Below are positions 17,401 to 24,753 of a DNA stretch of 39,452 nucleotides, one piece after another. A program made the position numbers and the translations under genes. Source of the stretch: a virus; IMG/VR virus record IMGVR_UViG_3300032278_000032, positions 1-39,452 of that record. One strand, given 5' to 3'. The notes under the pieces were generated by a model. That model was not told the DNA's origin, searched no databases, and worked only from the letters and a program-made list of their open reading frames with translations. Every line of letters begins with the position of its first letter. Within the stretch, counting starts at the first letter, position 1.

Positions 17401-18805
17401 CAATAGCACATGGAATTTCTTCGAAAGCTGCTTTCAAACAGCGGCATCAGGAACAACGACCGGCAATTTCAATATAGCATCAGGCAGTGGGAACAGCTAT
17501 TGGGACGACCTAAAACTCCTGCCCAACTTGGTGGATAATGGCGGCATGGAGGGGGTATATGGCGGTTCAGGAAACGCTCCAAACTGGACGATATACAATG
17601 CCGGCGCTGCAACGTTCAGTTCCGACGCGGGTGCGCACAGTGGTTCCCTTTGCCAGGAAATGGTTCTACCCGACGCCTCTGCCATCTACCAGCCAAACAG
17701 AACCGTTGTTCAAAATAATTGGTATGAGCTGTCATTTTGGTACAAGGTGGCCTCAGGCACCCCCAGCCTGTGGGTGCAGGCCGGTTCTAATTGGTATGGT
17801 GGGGTGGCGGAATACTTGTCGAAGGCATTTCCGGCGACGACTGACTGGCAACGGGGAAGCCATGTTTTCAAGGCTTCCACCGGTACTCGTCTTGATGTCG
17901 CTTTTAGGGCTAGCAATTATGGCTATACCTTTCTTGTCGACGACGTGTCAGTCGTCCACCGCCCCGATCTGTCCGTCTCCTTCAACAACATGACAAACGG
18001 CTACCGCTTCGAGCCGACGAGGTTGACCAGGGGGTATAAGGCTGGGTTGAATGAGGAGGCCTATTTTGACGATGTAATCATCAGCCCGTCTGAATACGCC
18101 GGACGCATGGTTGTGCGGCCTCAGTTCCCATCTGACACCGGTGAACTTTATCCCTTTTTACTGCGATTGTATGAGGATACAGACAACTTTTTAGAGGTCT
18201 ACTACCTGGGCACAAGCGATAAATTCGTGGTGGCTAAAAAGGTGTCGGGCACTTGGTTAGCGGCCTATTCGCCGGTGATGAGTTTTGCCCAAGACGAGGA
18301 GATCGAAATAGGCTGGTCTTTTGATTCTACAAACGGGCTAAAGGTTTTTGTAAATGGCTCCAATACTGGCGCTACCAATCAGGCCTCAACCACGACATGG
18401 ACGGTGGCGCTGGCCCCCTCGACGGCTTATATTGGCTTTAATGGTGCAACCTATCCCAATGATTACATCATCGACGATCTCGAAATCCTGGCCAAATCGC
18501 AACCAGCCGAATGGTTCGCTGAACAACACGCCAAACGAAACGCGGCTAAAAACCTTAACCTGCCCTTCAAGTACAGCGCGACGTTGAACGCGGGCGACAT
18601 CCTAACCGTCAATGCTCTGGACCCCAAAGTGCGCGGACGGGTTGAAATGTACCACGCCAGCTCTGGCGCTACCTCCAACGGGATGGGAGTGGCCAACGTG
18701 GGCGGATCACTGATGCCGATTTTGTCGCCAACAAAGTCGATGCTTTACTTCCCCAACTCGATACCGTCGGGGGTTGAGATCTATTATAGGGAGAATCACC
18801 AATAA
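14456..18805 (+). CDS. Distal tail (Dit-like) protein with inserted LamG and carbohydrate-binding modules
   Basis: The product is 1449 residues. Residues 1-~170 resemble a siphovirus distal tail protein (LAPTRERELQFPGQMG, RRIEISGTLYADNIHDFRVGLNKI). A segment near 245-280 (FKAINTGNAISYPVYKIKG) and the last ~100 residues (SATLNAGDILTVNALDPKVRGRVEM...SGVEIYYR) look like two parts of the Dit galectin-like domain. Between them lie modules: a LamG/concanavalin-like domain at about 320-540, a second near 645-830 (GKWHHVAITYED, LYIDGVAEYTS), and two CBM-like jelly rolls at about 880-1010 and 1015-1165 (DGGFENGGIANW..., DNGGMEGVYGGS...). One more LamG-like stretch covers 1190-1350. Dit normally links tail tube and tip; the added modules probably bind host surface glycans. 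Confidence 0.75.
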   Translation: MSFSSTHSEILKLNGYDLRDLGGTASFEASAISGRGLAPTRERELQFPGQMGSRDYGSYYGNRRIEISGTLYADNIHDFRVGLNKIKELCRLRTFVDGVLYEQVEAQMLWFADESVIAGPYTISNYGSGAGYYWLTCKDAQYNLPSAYPSDNDMAGLTVSFANRGATGVGEYEIFENVVATGQFFLTKNHTGISLGDTMWMTDNRYYLVNYSGTMNEEHMTAQWFKTGYSRLTLPFKAVYPFAVSDPKQVDFTPDIVNGYFKAINTGNAISYPVYKIKGAADTPQIVEATHSLVWNANNNDASNILGESVTADISAGGFYGQTGKLDQAIAFDTNLDQTEGDSANITTVSTREGMGIGTGLDVNQGTLSLWIKKPGNWTTLPGPDLAPGGGFHYEYLYNNDSAPDVFRLYHFVSSPTAPADPDLNYLTFEVGGEGSSMDASLLEAGKWYFVICRWDCRRAGFSTEFASYESEIEVYSDAGARVGYSGGTGIDVPTAIGATSYLANTAALAHFNGLIDDLAIWDRPLTDTERSTLVNSGTGVRADTVASSELVYYSDFDQTVGTVFDDEQIASSNMDTLQSAVVTVESATVAAYGDVIFKDEDRIVVYDETGYKVDGMSHSMNDATTVYLQDSGGAGSVLYDADKVGVYATLNGTNQYFQTASNPGGLLWPADDGAGAGNMSFSFWVKTETPGASIDTILYKSGTSGLYGLVHLVYVNSSGNIYGALYDTSGGPYDAVVSTTVVTDGKWHHVAITYEDAATPEYILYIDGVAEYTSNTVTGTRNYDTGTAGIATIGSYYGGGSYFEGSLRDVAFWSGDVLTDTEVLTLATNPLGADSVGTVTSWWKLNESSLAAPVDSGAQSNTLINNGTVTRTQLAYISKNLIADGGFENGGIANWHDGGGGGGTGYYLAKSTSTVRKDAHSLYLNYGSSYLTATSADFNIGNSESYVYRLWGYPDATADTQLLVKDVASGTWLTNTNFSHTNSTWNFFESCFQTAASGTTTGNFNIASGSGNSYWDDLKLLPNLVDNGGMEGVYGGSGNAPNWTIYNAGAATFSSDAGAHSGSLCQEMVLPDASAIYQPNRTVVQNNWYELSFWYKVASGTPSLWVQAGSNWYGGVAEYLSKAFPATTDWQRGSHVFKASTGTRLDVAFRASNYGYTFLVDDVSVVHRPDLSVSFNNMTNGYRFEPTRLTRGYKAGLNEEAYFDDVIISPSEYAGRMVVRPQFPSDTGELYPFLLRLYEDTDNFLEVYYLGTSDKFVVAKKVSGTWLAAYSPVMSFAQDEEIEIGWSFDSTNGLKVFVNGSNTGATNQASTTTWTVALAPSTAYIGFNGATYPNDYIIDDLEILAKSQPAEWFAEQHAKRNAAKNLNLPFKYSATLNAGDILTVNALDPKVRGRVEMYHASSGATSNGMGVANVGGSLMPILSPTKSMLYFPNSIPSGVEIYYRENHQ

Positions 18806-21800
18806 TGGCTCGCCCCTACCGTCTGGAGCTGTGCGACGATAACGACATAGTGCTGGCCCATCTGGACGATGTCGACCAGGGCAGCGTTCGCGTTTCTGAG
18901 GCCCTAAACGGCCTGCACACGCTTTCTTTCCGTTTGCCCTACGAAAACCCCACCGTGGTCAATTCGTTGCAACCTCGGCAGTTTGTCAGGCTAACGGATC
19001 TGAGGCGGCAGTCGGCGATCACTTCGATCTCGGCCGTCAATTCTAGCGTGGGCGTGGTGGTCAATGATACCAGCGGATTCCAGGCCGGCGACTTGGTGCG
19101 GTCCTCGCTGTATGACGGCTACCTGTCCCGCATCACCTCACTTAATGCTGGCGGCTCTGGTTTCACCCTCTCGCGTCTACTTGGGCCGGCGTCAGGCGCC
19201 TCGGCACGTTACGCCGCCACCGCGCTGACCAGCCAGCATTATGATCTTTATCGGGTGGCCCGGACTGAGGTGGTCAAGGAGGGCGGCGTCTATTACAAAG
19301 CTGTCGAGTGCCAGCATCTCAGCTACGATCTGGGTGACAGGCCATACTTTTCGTCTGGCCGTTTCGATCTCTCCTTCAGTCAATGGCAGGCTGGGGGCGC
19401 CTCCGAGCGGCCTGTCACCTCGGCTAGCAGTATGGCCAACGACATCCTGGCCAATTTCCGCACCAACCAGGGGGCGGCATTCGTGGAGTCGAACGGGTTT
19501 TTCGCCCATCAGATCGACCCCACTGGCTACCGTCAGACCTCAGTCAATCGTGAGAGCTGCCTGGGAGCGCTGAGAAACGCGGCCAACACCTTCGAGGCTG
19601 ACCTTCAAGTACAAGCCGACTACTCTGTCAACCTGCTGCATTTCCTGGGCCAGGCCTCCGACTTGGTGGTGGAATACCCGACCTCGCTCAATTATGTGAA
19701 AAAAGAGGAGGACGGCTTGGCCATGTACAATGTTATTTATCCGGTGGGCGCCAAAAACAAATGGCAGGACACCTATAGCGGAGTGCAGGCACAAGTCGAG
19801 TTTGCCGCTTCACCGGTCAACACCCAGGACACGATTACCCTGGTATCAGGCAACGGGCCGAAGTTTCGCGGCGGCGATATTATTGCTGTTTACCGCGGCG
19901 CTAAATACCTGCATATCAGCGGCGGCTCAGGCGATACTTTCACCTATGATGGCGTCAGCGGAGACCCGGCCGCCATCACTAGCGGCCAGTTAATAGGCGC
20001 CCAGGCCATAACCGCCACCGCGACACCGTCAACACAGCGGGGTCAGGTGCGCGAGATCATCCAGCATTATACTACCAGTACCACGGCCGGCACGGTTATT
20101 TTTGATCGGCCCCTTAACTGGTTTGGCTCAGATGCGCTGACCGGCGGGCTGGTACTGGTTAGCTCAGATGCCGAGTTCACCGAAGTGGTGGGCCATAAGG
20201 TGGCAACCGTCACTATCGACGCCGGCTCCACTTCCACCGTCCTGGAGATCAAGGAGGCGGCCGATTACGTGACGGTCAACGAGTATCAGAATGGAGTGGT
20301 GGAAATTATGACCGGCAGCGGGGCCGGCCAGGTGGCCGTGATCGTGTCTAACGCCACTGACATGGTGACGACTGGCCGCAACCTGGACACCGTGCCGGCT
20401 GATGGCGATACGATGCGTATTCGCTGCCACCAAAGCCAAACTGACGTCCTGACAGTGGCCAAGATGTCGAAGCCGGTTAACGATGGCACGCCTTATAACT
20501 TTGTCATCAAGATGTTTGCCGAGGAGCCCCTCACCGTGGGCAAAGACTACAGCTTGCGCTCGTCGGTGGGCTCCTGGTATGTGCCGCCAGCCGGTACCGA
20601 TCCCACCACCGTCAAGCTGGCCACGGGCGGGGACGCCAAACGGTTTATCGACGTCACCTCCAACACACTGTGGCCCATAAACGCCTGGACGGTAAAGACT
20701 TCTGAACTGACGCTCAACTACAGCACCGCCATCCCGCAGTTCTCCAGCTTGGAGTCGAAGGTGATCAGCGTGCCCGACCCAGCCTCGGATGTGATCATCC
20801 TGGATACCGAGCCCCTAAGCCGATACCCGGACAACTATGTGCCATCGCATTATGCCGACATTGAGGTGCTGAGCTTGGGTAACTCGGAGGCGGTAGCCAA
20901 GTATGGCGAGATCAAAAAGCTGCAAGTGTATCAAAATTGCCATTCTCCGCGCCGCCTTTACGAACTGGCCCGAGTGGACTTGACCAAGCATAAAGAACCT
21001 ACACGTAATTATCAGATTGATTTTGGTAATATGTATGATTTCGACTCCGAGCTGTTCCCCTATAACCAAGTTAATGTGGGCGATGTTTTTCAGTTACGAG
21101 ATACGACGGTGTCCCTGTGGGATCGAGAAACGGAGTTTGCGCTGCTGCCGGTGATGTACACTTACGCCACCGACGCGGCCACCGCTTACGCCCGTCTGGA
21201 TATGGATTCGGCCATCCTCTATAACTTCCATGAAAACGAGCTGAGGGGGCGGCTGGTTAATGTGGTTGACGCCAACGACACCTATCAGGACGAGCTGAAA
21301 GTTGTCCGTACCAACACCCAGTCGTTCATTTTGATTGACAAGCTGAGCTATACACCAACTAATACCAACTTTGCCATCTACACGGCCGACAGCGGGTTTC
21401 GGGTGGTACAGAAAGCCTGGAACCCATTCGATCCCTCCCAGCTCGACGTGCGTGTCTCGACTCAAAACAATTACACCCGCTTCGCTTCGGATCGGGTGCA
21501 GTTTGAACAGCAAACCAAGCAGACGCTGGTGGAGGCTGAGCAGGCGGTCAACTCCACCAAATACCCCAAATGCTACTATTGGGATGAGACAAAAAAGGCC
21601 TGTCAGCGCTCCAATTATCCCAATGTTTTCTGCGGATCGGCTGACAGCAACCGCGACGGCAGGACCACGGCCGAGCTGAAACCTATCACCCGCTCCCACT
21701 GTACGGCCTTCAGCCCCTGGGCGCCTAAAGCCATCCCACTGGAGAATAAAATCCTGCGGGTGCAAGCGGTGAGCATCCCGCCCTTTGGCGGCACTGTGTC

Positions 21801-22086
21801 GGTGGTCTTGCCAGCGGCGGAGGTGCCTTTCCAAGTGGATGGCACTATCAGCGAGCATATCATTCTTGACGTTTTCCCCAGCGACGACCCGGCCACGCCC
21901 AAGGACCCCAGTGATGGCACCGTTGTCAGTAGCTTTCTGGCTGACACCGAAGGAAACTTTACGCCCAGCGACGCCGATACCGGCTATGGCGGCACGGTGA
22001 TTTTCACTAACGCCTCGACGATTGTAGATGATTATATGAGCGGCTCGGTCTTTGTCTCGCTTAGCGGGGGCGGCGGCTCCAGCTAA
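18805..22086 (+). CDS. Tal-like tail tip protein with Cys-rich, EF-hand-like segment
   Basis: The 1093-residue protein follows the Dit-like gene with a TAATG overlap, the place of the tail-associated (Tal/tail hub) protein. The N-terminal part (LELCDDNDIVLAHLDDVDQGSVRVSEALNGLHTLSFRLPYENP, and later YYKAVECQHLSYDLGDRPYF) is typical of this structural family. The middle is long and beta-rich. At about residues 918-970 there are five cysteines, with CYYWDETKKAC and NVFCGSADSNRDG, and a DSNRDGRTTAEL stretch that resembles a calcium-binding EF-hand or dockerin loop. The end is a Gly/Ser-rich beta segment. No peptidase motif is visible, so host cell wall cleavage at the tip is not supported. Confidence 0.7.
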   Translation: MARPYRLELCDDNDIVLAHLDDVDQGSVRVSEALNGLHTLSFRLPYENPTVVNSLQPRQFVRLTDLRRQSAITSISAVNSSVGVVVNDTSGFQAGDLVRSSLYDGYLSRITSLNAGGSGFTLSRLLGPASGASARYAATALTSQHYDLYRVARTEVVKEGGVYYKAVECQHLSYDLGDRPYFSSGRFDLSFSQWQAGGASERPVTSASSMANDILANFRTNQGAAFVESNGFFAHQIDPTGYRQTSVNRESCLGALRNAANTFEADLQVQADYSVNLLHFLGQASDLVVEYPTSLNYVKKEEDGLAMYNVIYPVGAKNKWQDTYSGVQAQVEFAASPVNTQDTITLVSGNGPKFRGGDIIAVYRGAKYLHISGGSGDTFTYDGVSGDPAAITSGQLIGAQAITATATPSTQRGQVREIIQHYTTSTTAGTVIFDRPLNWFGSDALTGGLVLVSSDAEFTEVVGHKVATVTIDAGSTSTVLEIKEAADYVTVNEYQNGVVEIMTGSGAGQVAVIVSNATDMVTTGRNLDTVPADGDTMRIRCHQSQTDVLTVAKMSKPVNDGTPYNFVIKMFAEEPLTVGKDYSLRSSVGSWYVPPAGTDPTTVKLATGGDAKRFIDVTSNTLWPINAWTVKTSELTLNYSTAIPQFSSLESKVISVPDPASDVIILDTEPLSRYPDNYVPSHYADIEVLSLGNSEAVAKYGEIKKLQVYQNCHSPRRLYELARVDLTKHKEPTRNYQIDFGNMYDFDSELFPYNQVNVGDVFQLRDTTVSLWDRETEFALLPVMYTYATDAATAYARLDMDSAILYNFHENELRGRLVNVVDANDTYQDELKVVRTNTQSFILIDKLSYTPTNTNFAIYTADSGFRVVQKAWNPFDPSQLDVRVSTQNNYTRFASDRVQFEQQTKQTLVEAEQAVNSTKYPKCYYWDETKKACQRSNYPNVFCGSADSNRDGRTTAELKPITRSHCTAFSPWAPKAIPLENKILRVQAVSIPPFGGTVSVVLPAAEVPFQVDGTISEHIILDVFPSDDPATPKDPSDGTVVSSFLADTEGNFTPSDADTGYGGTVIFTNASTIVDDYMSGSVFVSLSGGGGSS

Positions 22087-22439
22087 TGGCCACGGGCAGT
22101 GATGAATACGACGGGCTGTCAGACCATGAGGTGATCCTAAAGTTAGAGACTCAAGTCCAGGACCTAATGCAGAACCTGGACAGAACCGAGAAGCAGAACG
22201 ACAGGCTGACCAAAACACAGGGCCAGATCTCGGTGGTGCGCATGGTTTTCCTGGGCGTGCTGATTCTAGTCGGTTGCATGGTAGCCATGAGTGTGGTCTC
22301 CTGGTGGTCGCCTAAAGGCACGGTGGGTATCGAGAAGGAACTGGCTTTCTTTGAGCGCCTGCTGCTGGTGATGCTCGGTATTTTGAGCAGCGCTGTGGTG
22401 GCCCTCTACGATCAACGAAACGGCAAAGACGACAGCTAA
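22086..22439 (+). CDS. Small membrane protein with coiled coil and two TM segments
   Basis: The 117-residue protein starts within a TAATG overlap with the tail tip gene. Residues ~10-48 form a polar coiled coil (LETQVQDLMQNLDRTEKQNDRLTKTQ). Two hydrophobic segments follow at about 53-72 (VFLGVLILVGCMVAMSVVSW) and 88-105 (LLLVMLGILSSAVVALYD), and the end is charged (QRNGKDDS). Size, topology and position after the tail genes are compatible with a holin or an accessory membrane protein. No holin family was recognised with certainty. Confidence 0.6.
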   Translation: MATGSDEYDGLSDHEVILKLETQVQDLMQNLDRTEKQNDRLTKTQGQISVVRMVFLGVLILVGCMVAMSVVSWWSPKGTVGIEKELAFFERLLLVMLGILSSAVVALYDQRNGKDDS

Positions 22440-22454
22440 CAAGGAGAAACGAGT

Positions 22455-22658
22455 ATGATCGAAATCCTCAACGGTGACGTGGGCGCAGGCCAGTCAGAGA
22501 GTTACTATTTCGCCAAGTCCGAACACGGCGACGTCCTGCTGTCGAAGTCGGAGTATGACAAAGCGCGACGACGAGCCGAGCGACATCTGGATCTGCGGCC
22601 CTCCTTCAAAGAGTGGCGCCGTTACCTGGCCCTGATGCTCAAAAAGCGCAATGTCTGA
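22455..22658 (+). CDS. Small basic protein of unknown function
   Basis: A 67-residue product with AAGGAG seven to nine bases before ATG 22455. It is soluble and ends in a basic helix (KARRRAERHLDLRPSFKEWRRYLALMLKKRNV). Its stop overlaps the next start (ATGTCTGA). No family recognised. Confidence 0.6.
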   Translation: MIEILNGDVGAGQSESYYFAKSEHGDVLLSKSEYDKARRRAERHLDLRPSFKEWRRYLALMLKKRNV

Positions 22659-22995
22659 CAAGGACCCGGCCAGCGCCGAGGCGGCCCGCAAAAACGGGGA
22701 CAAGGTGCGAGCCTTCGCCATCAACCAAAGCCTGGTCGAGATCATAAAGTTCAGGCAGTCGCGGCGCTGGTATATCAGCATCTCGCTGATCCTGGTGCAG
22801 GCCTCCATTATCGGCGCTATGCTGGCCTGTATGGCCCTGGGCGTGGCGCTGGATTCAGACGCCAAGGAGATCCTGCTGCTAATTGTGGGCGCCTTGACCG
22901 TGAGTCTCAACTCCAGCATTAAGCACTGGATGGAACCGTCAGACGATGACGAGGCCTATCTGAAATCGGCACAGACTGATACATGGGAGGAGTAA
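22651..22995 (+). CDS. Small membrane protein with two TM segments
   Basis: The 114-residue product has a charged N-terminal part (about 40 residues), then two hydrophobic segments at ~47-67 (YISISLILVQASIIGAMLACMALGV) and ~73-90 (EILLLIVGALTVSLNSSI), and an acidic tail (EPSDDDEAYLKSAQTDTWEE). It overlaps the preceding gene by 8 bp and stops immediately before the histidine kinase ATG. Its architecture is like the 22086 product, so the two may work together. A holin, a membrane sensor for the kinase, or a spanin-like helper are all possible; sequence alone does not decide. Confidence 0.6.
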   Translation: MSDKDPASAEAARKNGDKVRAFAINQSLVEIIKFRQSRRWYISISLILVQASIIGAMLACMALGVALDSDAKEILLLIVGALTVSLNSSIKHWMEPSDDDEAYLKSAQTDTWEE

Positions 22996-24381
22996 ATGAT
23001 AACCTGGTGGCAGTTGATCCTGGACGAGATCGTCTTGGTGACGGTGCTGATAGTTGGTATAGGAGCTTTCAATCGCCGATCCCTGGTCGCTTTGCAACGG
23101 CTCATCGCGGAGGAGGTCAAGGCGTATCTAACCGTGATCCTGGAGGAGCACCGTGATAAAGCGGCGGAAATAGTAGGCCAGGGGGTGGAGGCGCGGCTGA
23201 TGGTGGTCAAGGAGGAGCTCAGGGTGGCTTTGGCTGATGTGGTGCAAGCTGAAGCGGCCCAGGACGTGGCCGAAACGGCCACCAGGGCAAAGTCCGATTT
23301 CTTATCAAAGATGAGCCACGAAATCCGCACCCCTATCAATGGCATCGTCGGCTCTCTGGATCTGCTGGACCCGTCAGAGTTGACGACCGTCCAGGCTGAA
23401 GATGTCAACCGAGCCATCCTATCCTCCAACCGCCTACTGGGCATCATCAACCAGATTCTCGATTTCGCCAAGATCGAAGCGGCCGAAATTGAGTACCTGT
23501 GCCATCCCTTTGACCTGGGGCAGACAGTAGAGGATGTGATCAACGTCTTGGCTCCGCAGGCGCAGGAGAAGGGCCTGGCCTTGCGTTCAGAGGTCGGCGA
23601 TGGATTAGTGCTGTCTCGAGTCGGCGATGGGCAAAAGATACATCAGGTTCTGCTTAACTTGGTTGAAAACGCCATCAAGTTCACCACCCAGGGCTCCGTT
23701 GAGCTGAGGGTGGAGCAGGCGCCTACTGGCGGCGCCGTTCGGTTTCAGGTGCAGGATACAGGCATAGGCATTGATAAAGGGCAACTGGAGGCTGTTTTCG
23801 AGTCTTTCGTCCAGCTAGACCAAGCAACCGCCAGCGGTACCGGCTTGGGGCTGTCGATCTGCCAGGAGTTTGTGCAGGGCATGGGTGGGGCTCTCGAGGT
23901 TACTAGCCAGCCCAACGTGGGCACAACCTTCAGCTTCGAGCTGGAGCTAAAGATCGACACAGGCACAGAAGCCGAAGCCGAAGCCGAAGCCGAAGCCGAA
24001 GCAGATCAAAACGACATTAAAGTCCTGGTGGTTGACGATGATGTTGTCAACCAGCAGGTGGCCAGGCGCTACCTGGAGACGATGGGCGTCCAGGCGGCGG
24101 TGGTGGCGGATGGGAAACAAGCGGTTTCCAGTTGGGGGAAAGATGGCTATGACCTGATCCTGATGGATTTGCAGATGCCGGTGATGAATGGCTTTGAAGC
24201 CACGGCGGAGATCAGGCGGCTGGAGAAGATGGTGGACCTGAAGCCGGTCAGGATTGTGGCCCTAACAGCGAGTCTGGTGGGTCAAGTGGAGGAGCAGTGT
24301 CACCAGGCCGGCATGGACGGCTACCTGGCCAAACCGTTCCGGCGCCAGGATCTGCTGGCTGAAATGGAGCTGGCCAAATGA
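22996..24381 (+). CDS. Hybrid sensor histidine kinase
   Basis: The 461-residue protein is a complete hybrid kinase. One membrane segment (about 7-24, IVLVTVLIVGIGAF) is followed by a coiled linker (30-100). The dimerisation/phosphoacceptor domain carries SHEIRTPING with H108. The ATPase domain has the N box NLVENAIKF (N225), G1 DTGIGI (254-259) and G2 GTGLGL (281-286). An (EA)6 linker at 325-336 leads to a receiver domain with acidic D347-D349, phosphoacceptor D391 in LMDLQMP, T424 and K446. All residues needed for autophosphorylation and phosphotransfer are present. There is almost no extracytoplasmic loop, so the signal is probably sensed in the membrane or cytoplasm. No HPt or separate response regulator was found in the genome, so output must use a host partner or the receiver itself. 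The gene has a GGAGGAG site and a 4-bp overlap with the next gene. Confidence 0.95.
   Translation: MITWWQLILDEIVLVTVLIVGIGAFNRRSLVALQRLIAEEVKAYLTVILEEHRDKAAEIVGQGVEARLMVVKEELRVALADVVQAEAAQDVAETATRAKSDFLSKMSHEIRTPINGIVGSLDLLDPSELTTVQAEDVNRAILSSNRLLGIINQILDFAKIEAAEIEYLCHPFDLGQTVEDVINVLAPQAQEKGLALRSEVGDGLVLSRVGDGQKIHQVLLNLVENAIKFTTQGSVELRVEQAPTGGAVRFQVQDTGIGIDKGQLEAVFESFVQLDQATASGTGLGLSICQEFVQGMGGALEVTSQPNVGTTFSFELELKIDTGTEAEAEAEAEAEADQNDIKVLVVDDDVVNQQVARRYLETMGVQAAVVADGKQAVSSWGKDGYDLILMDLQMPVMNGFEATAEIRRLEKMVDLKPVRIVALTASLVGQVEEQCHQAGMDGYLAKPFRRQDLLAEMELAK
23968..24003 (+). repeat. Hexanucleotide tandem repeat (GAAGCC)5 GAAGCA
   Basis: Six GAAGCN units in the kinase gene encode the (EA)6 linker between ATPase and receiver domains. 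Changes in unit number keep the frame, so linker length can vary without breaking the gene. Confidence 0.9.
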
Positions 24382-24557
24382 ACGACGAGCAAATTATCAA
24401 AGATCTGTTTTATCGGCTGCGGGCCATCGAGGAGCATATCGCCCAGCTTCAGGTCAGCACGGCCAAGATCGAGGCCAACATGAAAATCGTAGCCGCTGTG
24501 GGCGGCCTGGGCCTAACGCTGGCCGGGGCTATTCTGACTAAGCTGCTGATGGACTGA
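24378..24557 (+). CDS. XhlA-like small membrane protein (holin/hemolysin family)
   Basis: The start ATG 24378 overlaps the kinase stop (ATGA). The 59-residue product has an amphipathic, coiled N-terminal half (DLFYRLRAIEEHIAQLQVSTAKIEANMK) and one C-terminal TM helix (IVAAVGGLGLTLAGAILTKLLMD). This is the layout of XhlA/hemolysin-type proteins, which assist holins in several phages. It is the last gene of the rightward block, followed by an intrinsic terminator. The endolysin is not adjacent but at 33743. Confidence 0.7.
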   Translation: MNDEQIIKDLFYRLRAIEEHIAQLQVSTAKIEANMKIVAAVGGLGLTLAGAILTKLLMD

Positions 24558-24573
24558 TGACAGGCGGCGGCTA

Positions 24574-24582
24574 TGATAGAAT
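24574..24582 (+). promoter_or_regulatory. Extended -10 promoter P0 (TGA TAGAAT)
   Basis: TGATAGAAT followed by AGGGG. A start near 24589 would give only about 40 nt before the hairpin 24603-24626. No -35 match is seen. It belongs to a family of TGnTAnAATA sites in this island. Confidence 0.4.
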
Positions 24583-24602
24583 AGGGGCGTTTACTTTGAT
24601 CG

Positions 24603-24630
24603 CGGCGGGAGGTGATAGCCCCGCCGTTTT
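24603..24630 (+). terminator. Intrinsic terminator T0
   Basis: Stem CGGCGGG/CCCGCCG (24603-24609 with 24620-24626) followed by TTTT. It is placed to end the long rightward transcript after the XhlA-like gene. Confidence 0.75.
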
Positions 24631-24631
24631 A

Positions 24632-24640
24632 TGTTATAAT
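24632..24640 (+). promoter_or_regulatory. Extended -10 promoter P1 (TGT TATAAT)
   Basis: A perfect TATAAT with upstream TGT starts two bases after the T0 T-run. Expected start near 24647. Transcription would run to terminator T1, or through it into the HTH gene at 24754. Confidence 0.6.
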
Positions 24641-24646
24641 AGAGGC

Positions 24647-24744
24647 GCCGTCGCTAGGCGGCACTCCACAATTATGAAACCAACAAAATAATCTGTGGGC
24701 AACCAAAACTGGGGCGGTGGGGTGACATCCCTCACCGCCTTTTT
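24647..24744 (+). ncRNA. Putative short RNA or leader, unit U1
   Basis: About 98 nt lie between promoter P1 and terminator T1, with no credible coding sequence. It could be an independent small RNA or an attenuated leader of the HTH gene 24754-25233. The segment CGCTAGGCGGCA (near 24652-24663) resembles CGCTAGGCGACA in unit U3. Confidence 0.4.
24713..24744 (+). terminator. Intrinsic terminator T1
   Basis: Stem GGCGGTG/CACCGCC (24713-24719 with 24733-24739), extendable inward by G:C/T pairs, followed by TTTTT. It ends only ten bases before ATG 24754. Confidence 0.75.
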
Positions 24745-24753
24745 AATACCCTA

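Noticed and set aside
21094-22218. 374-residue minus-strand frame opposite the tail tip gene
   Set aside because: Antisense of a well-supported gene with no recognisable motif; its length reflects GC-rich third positions.
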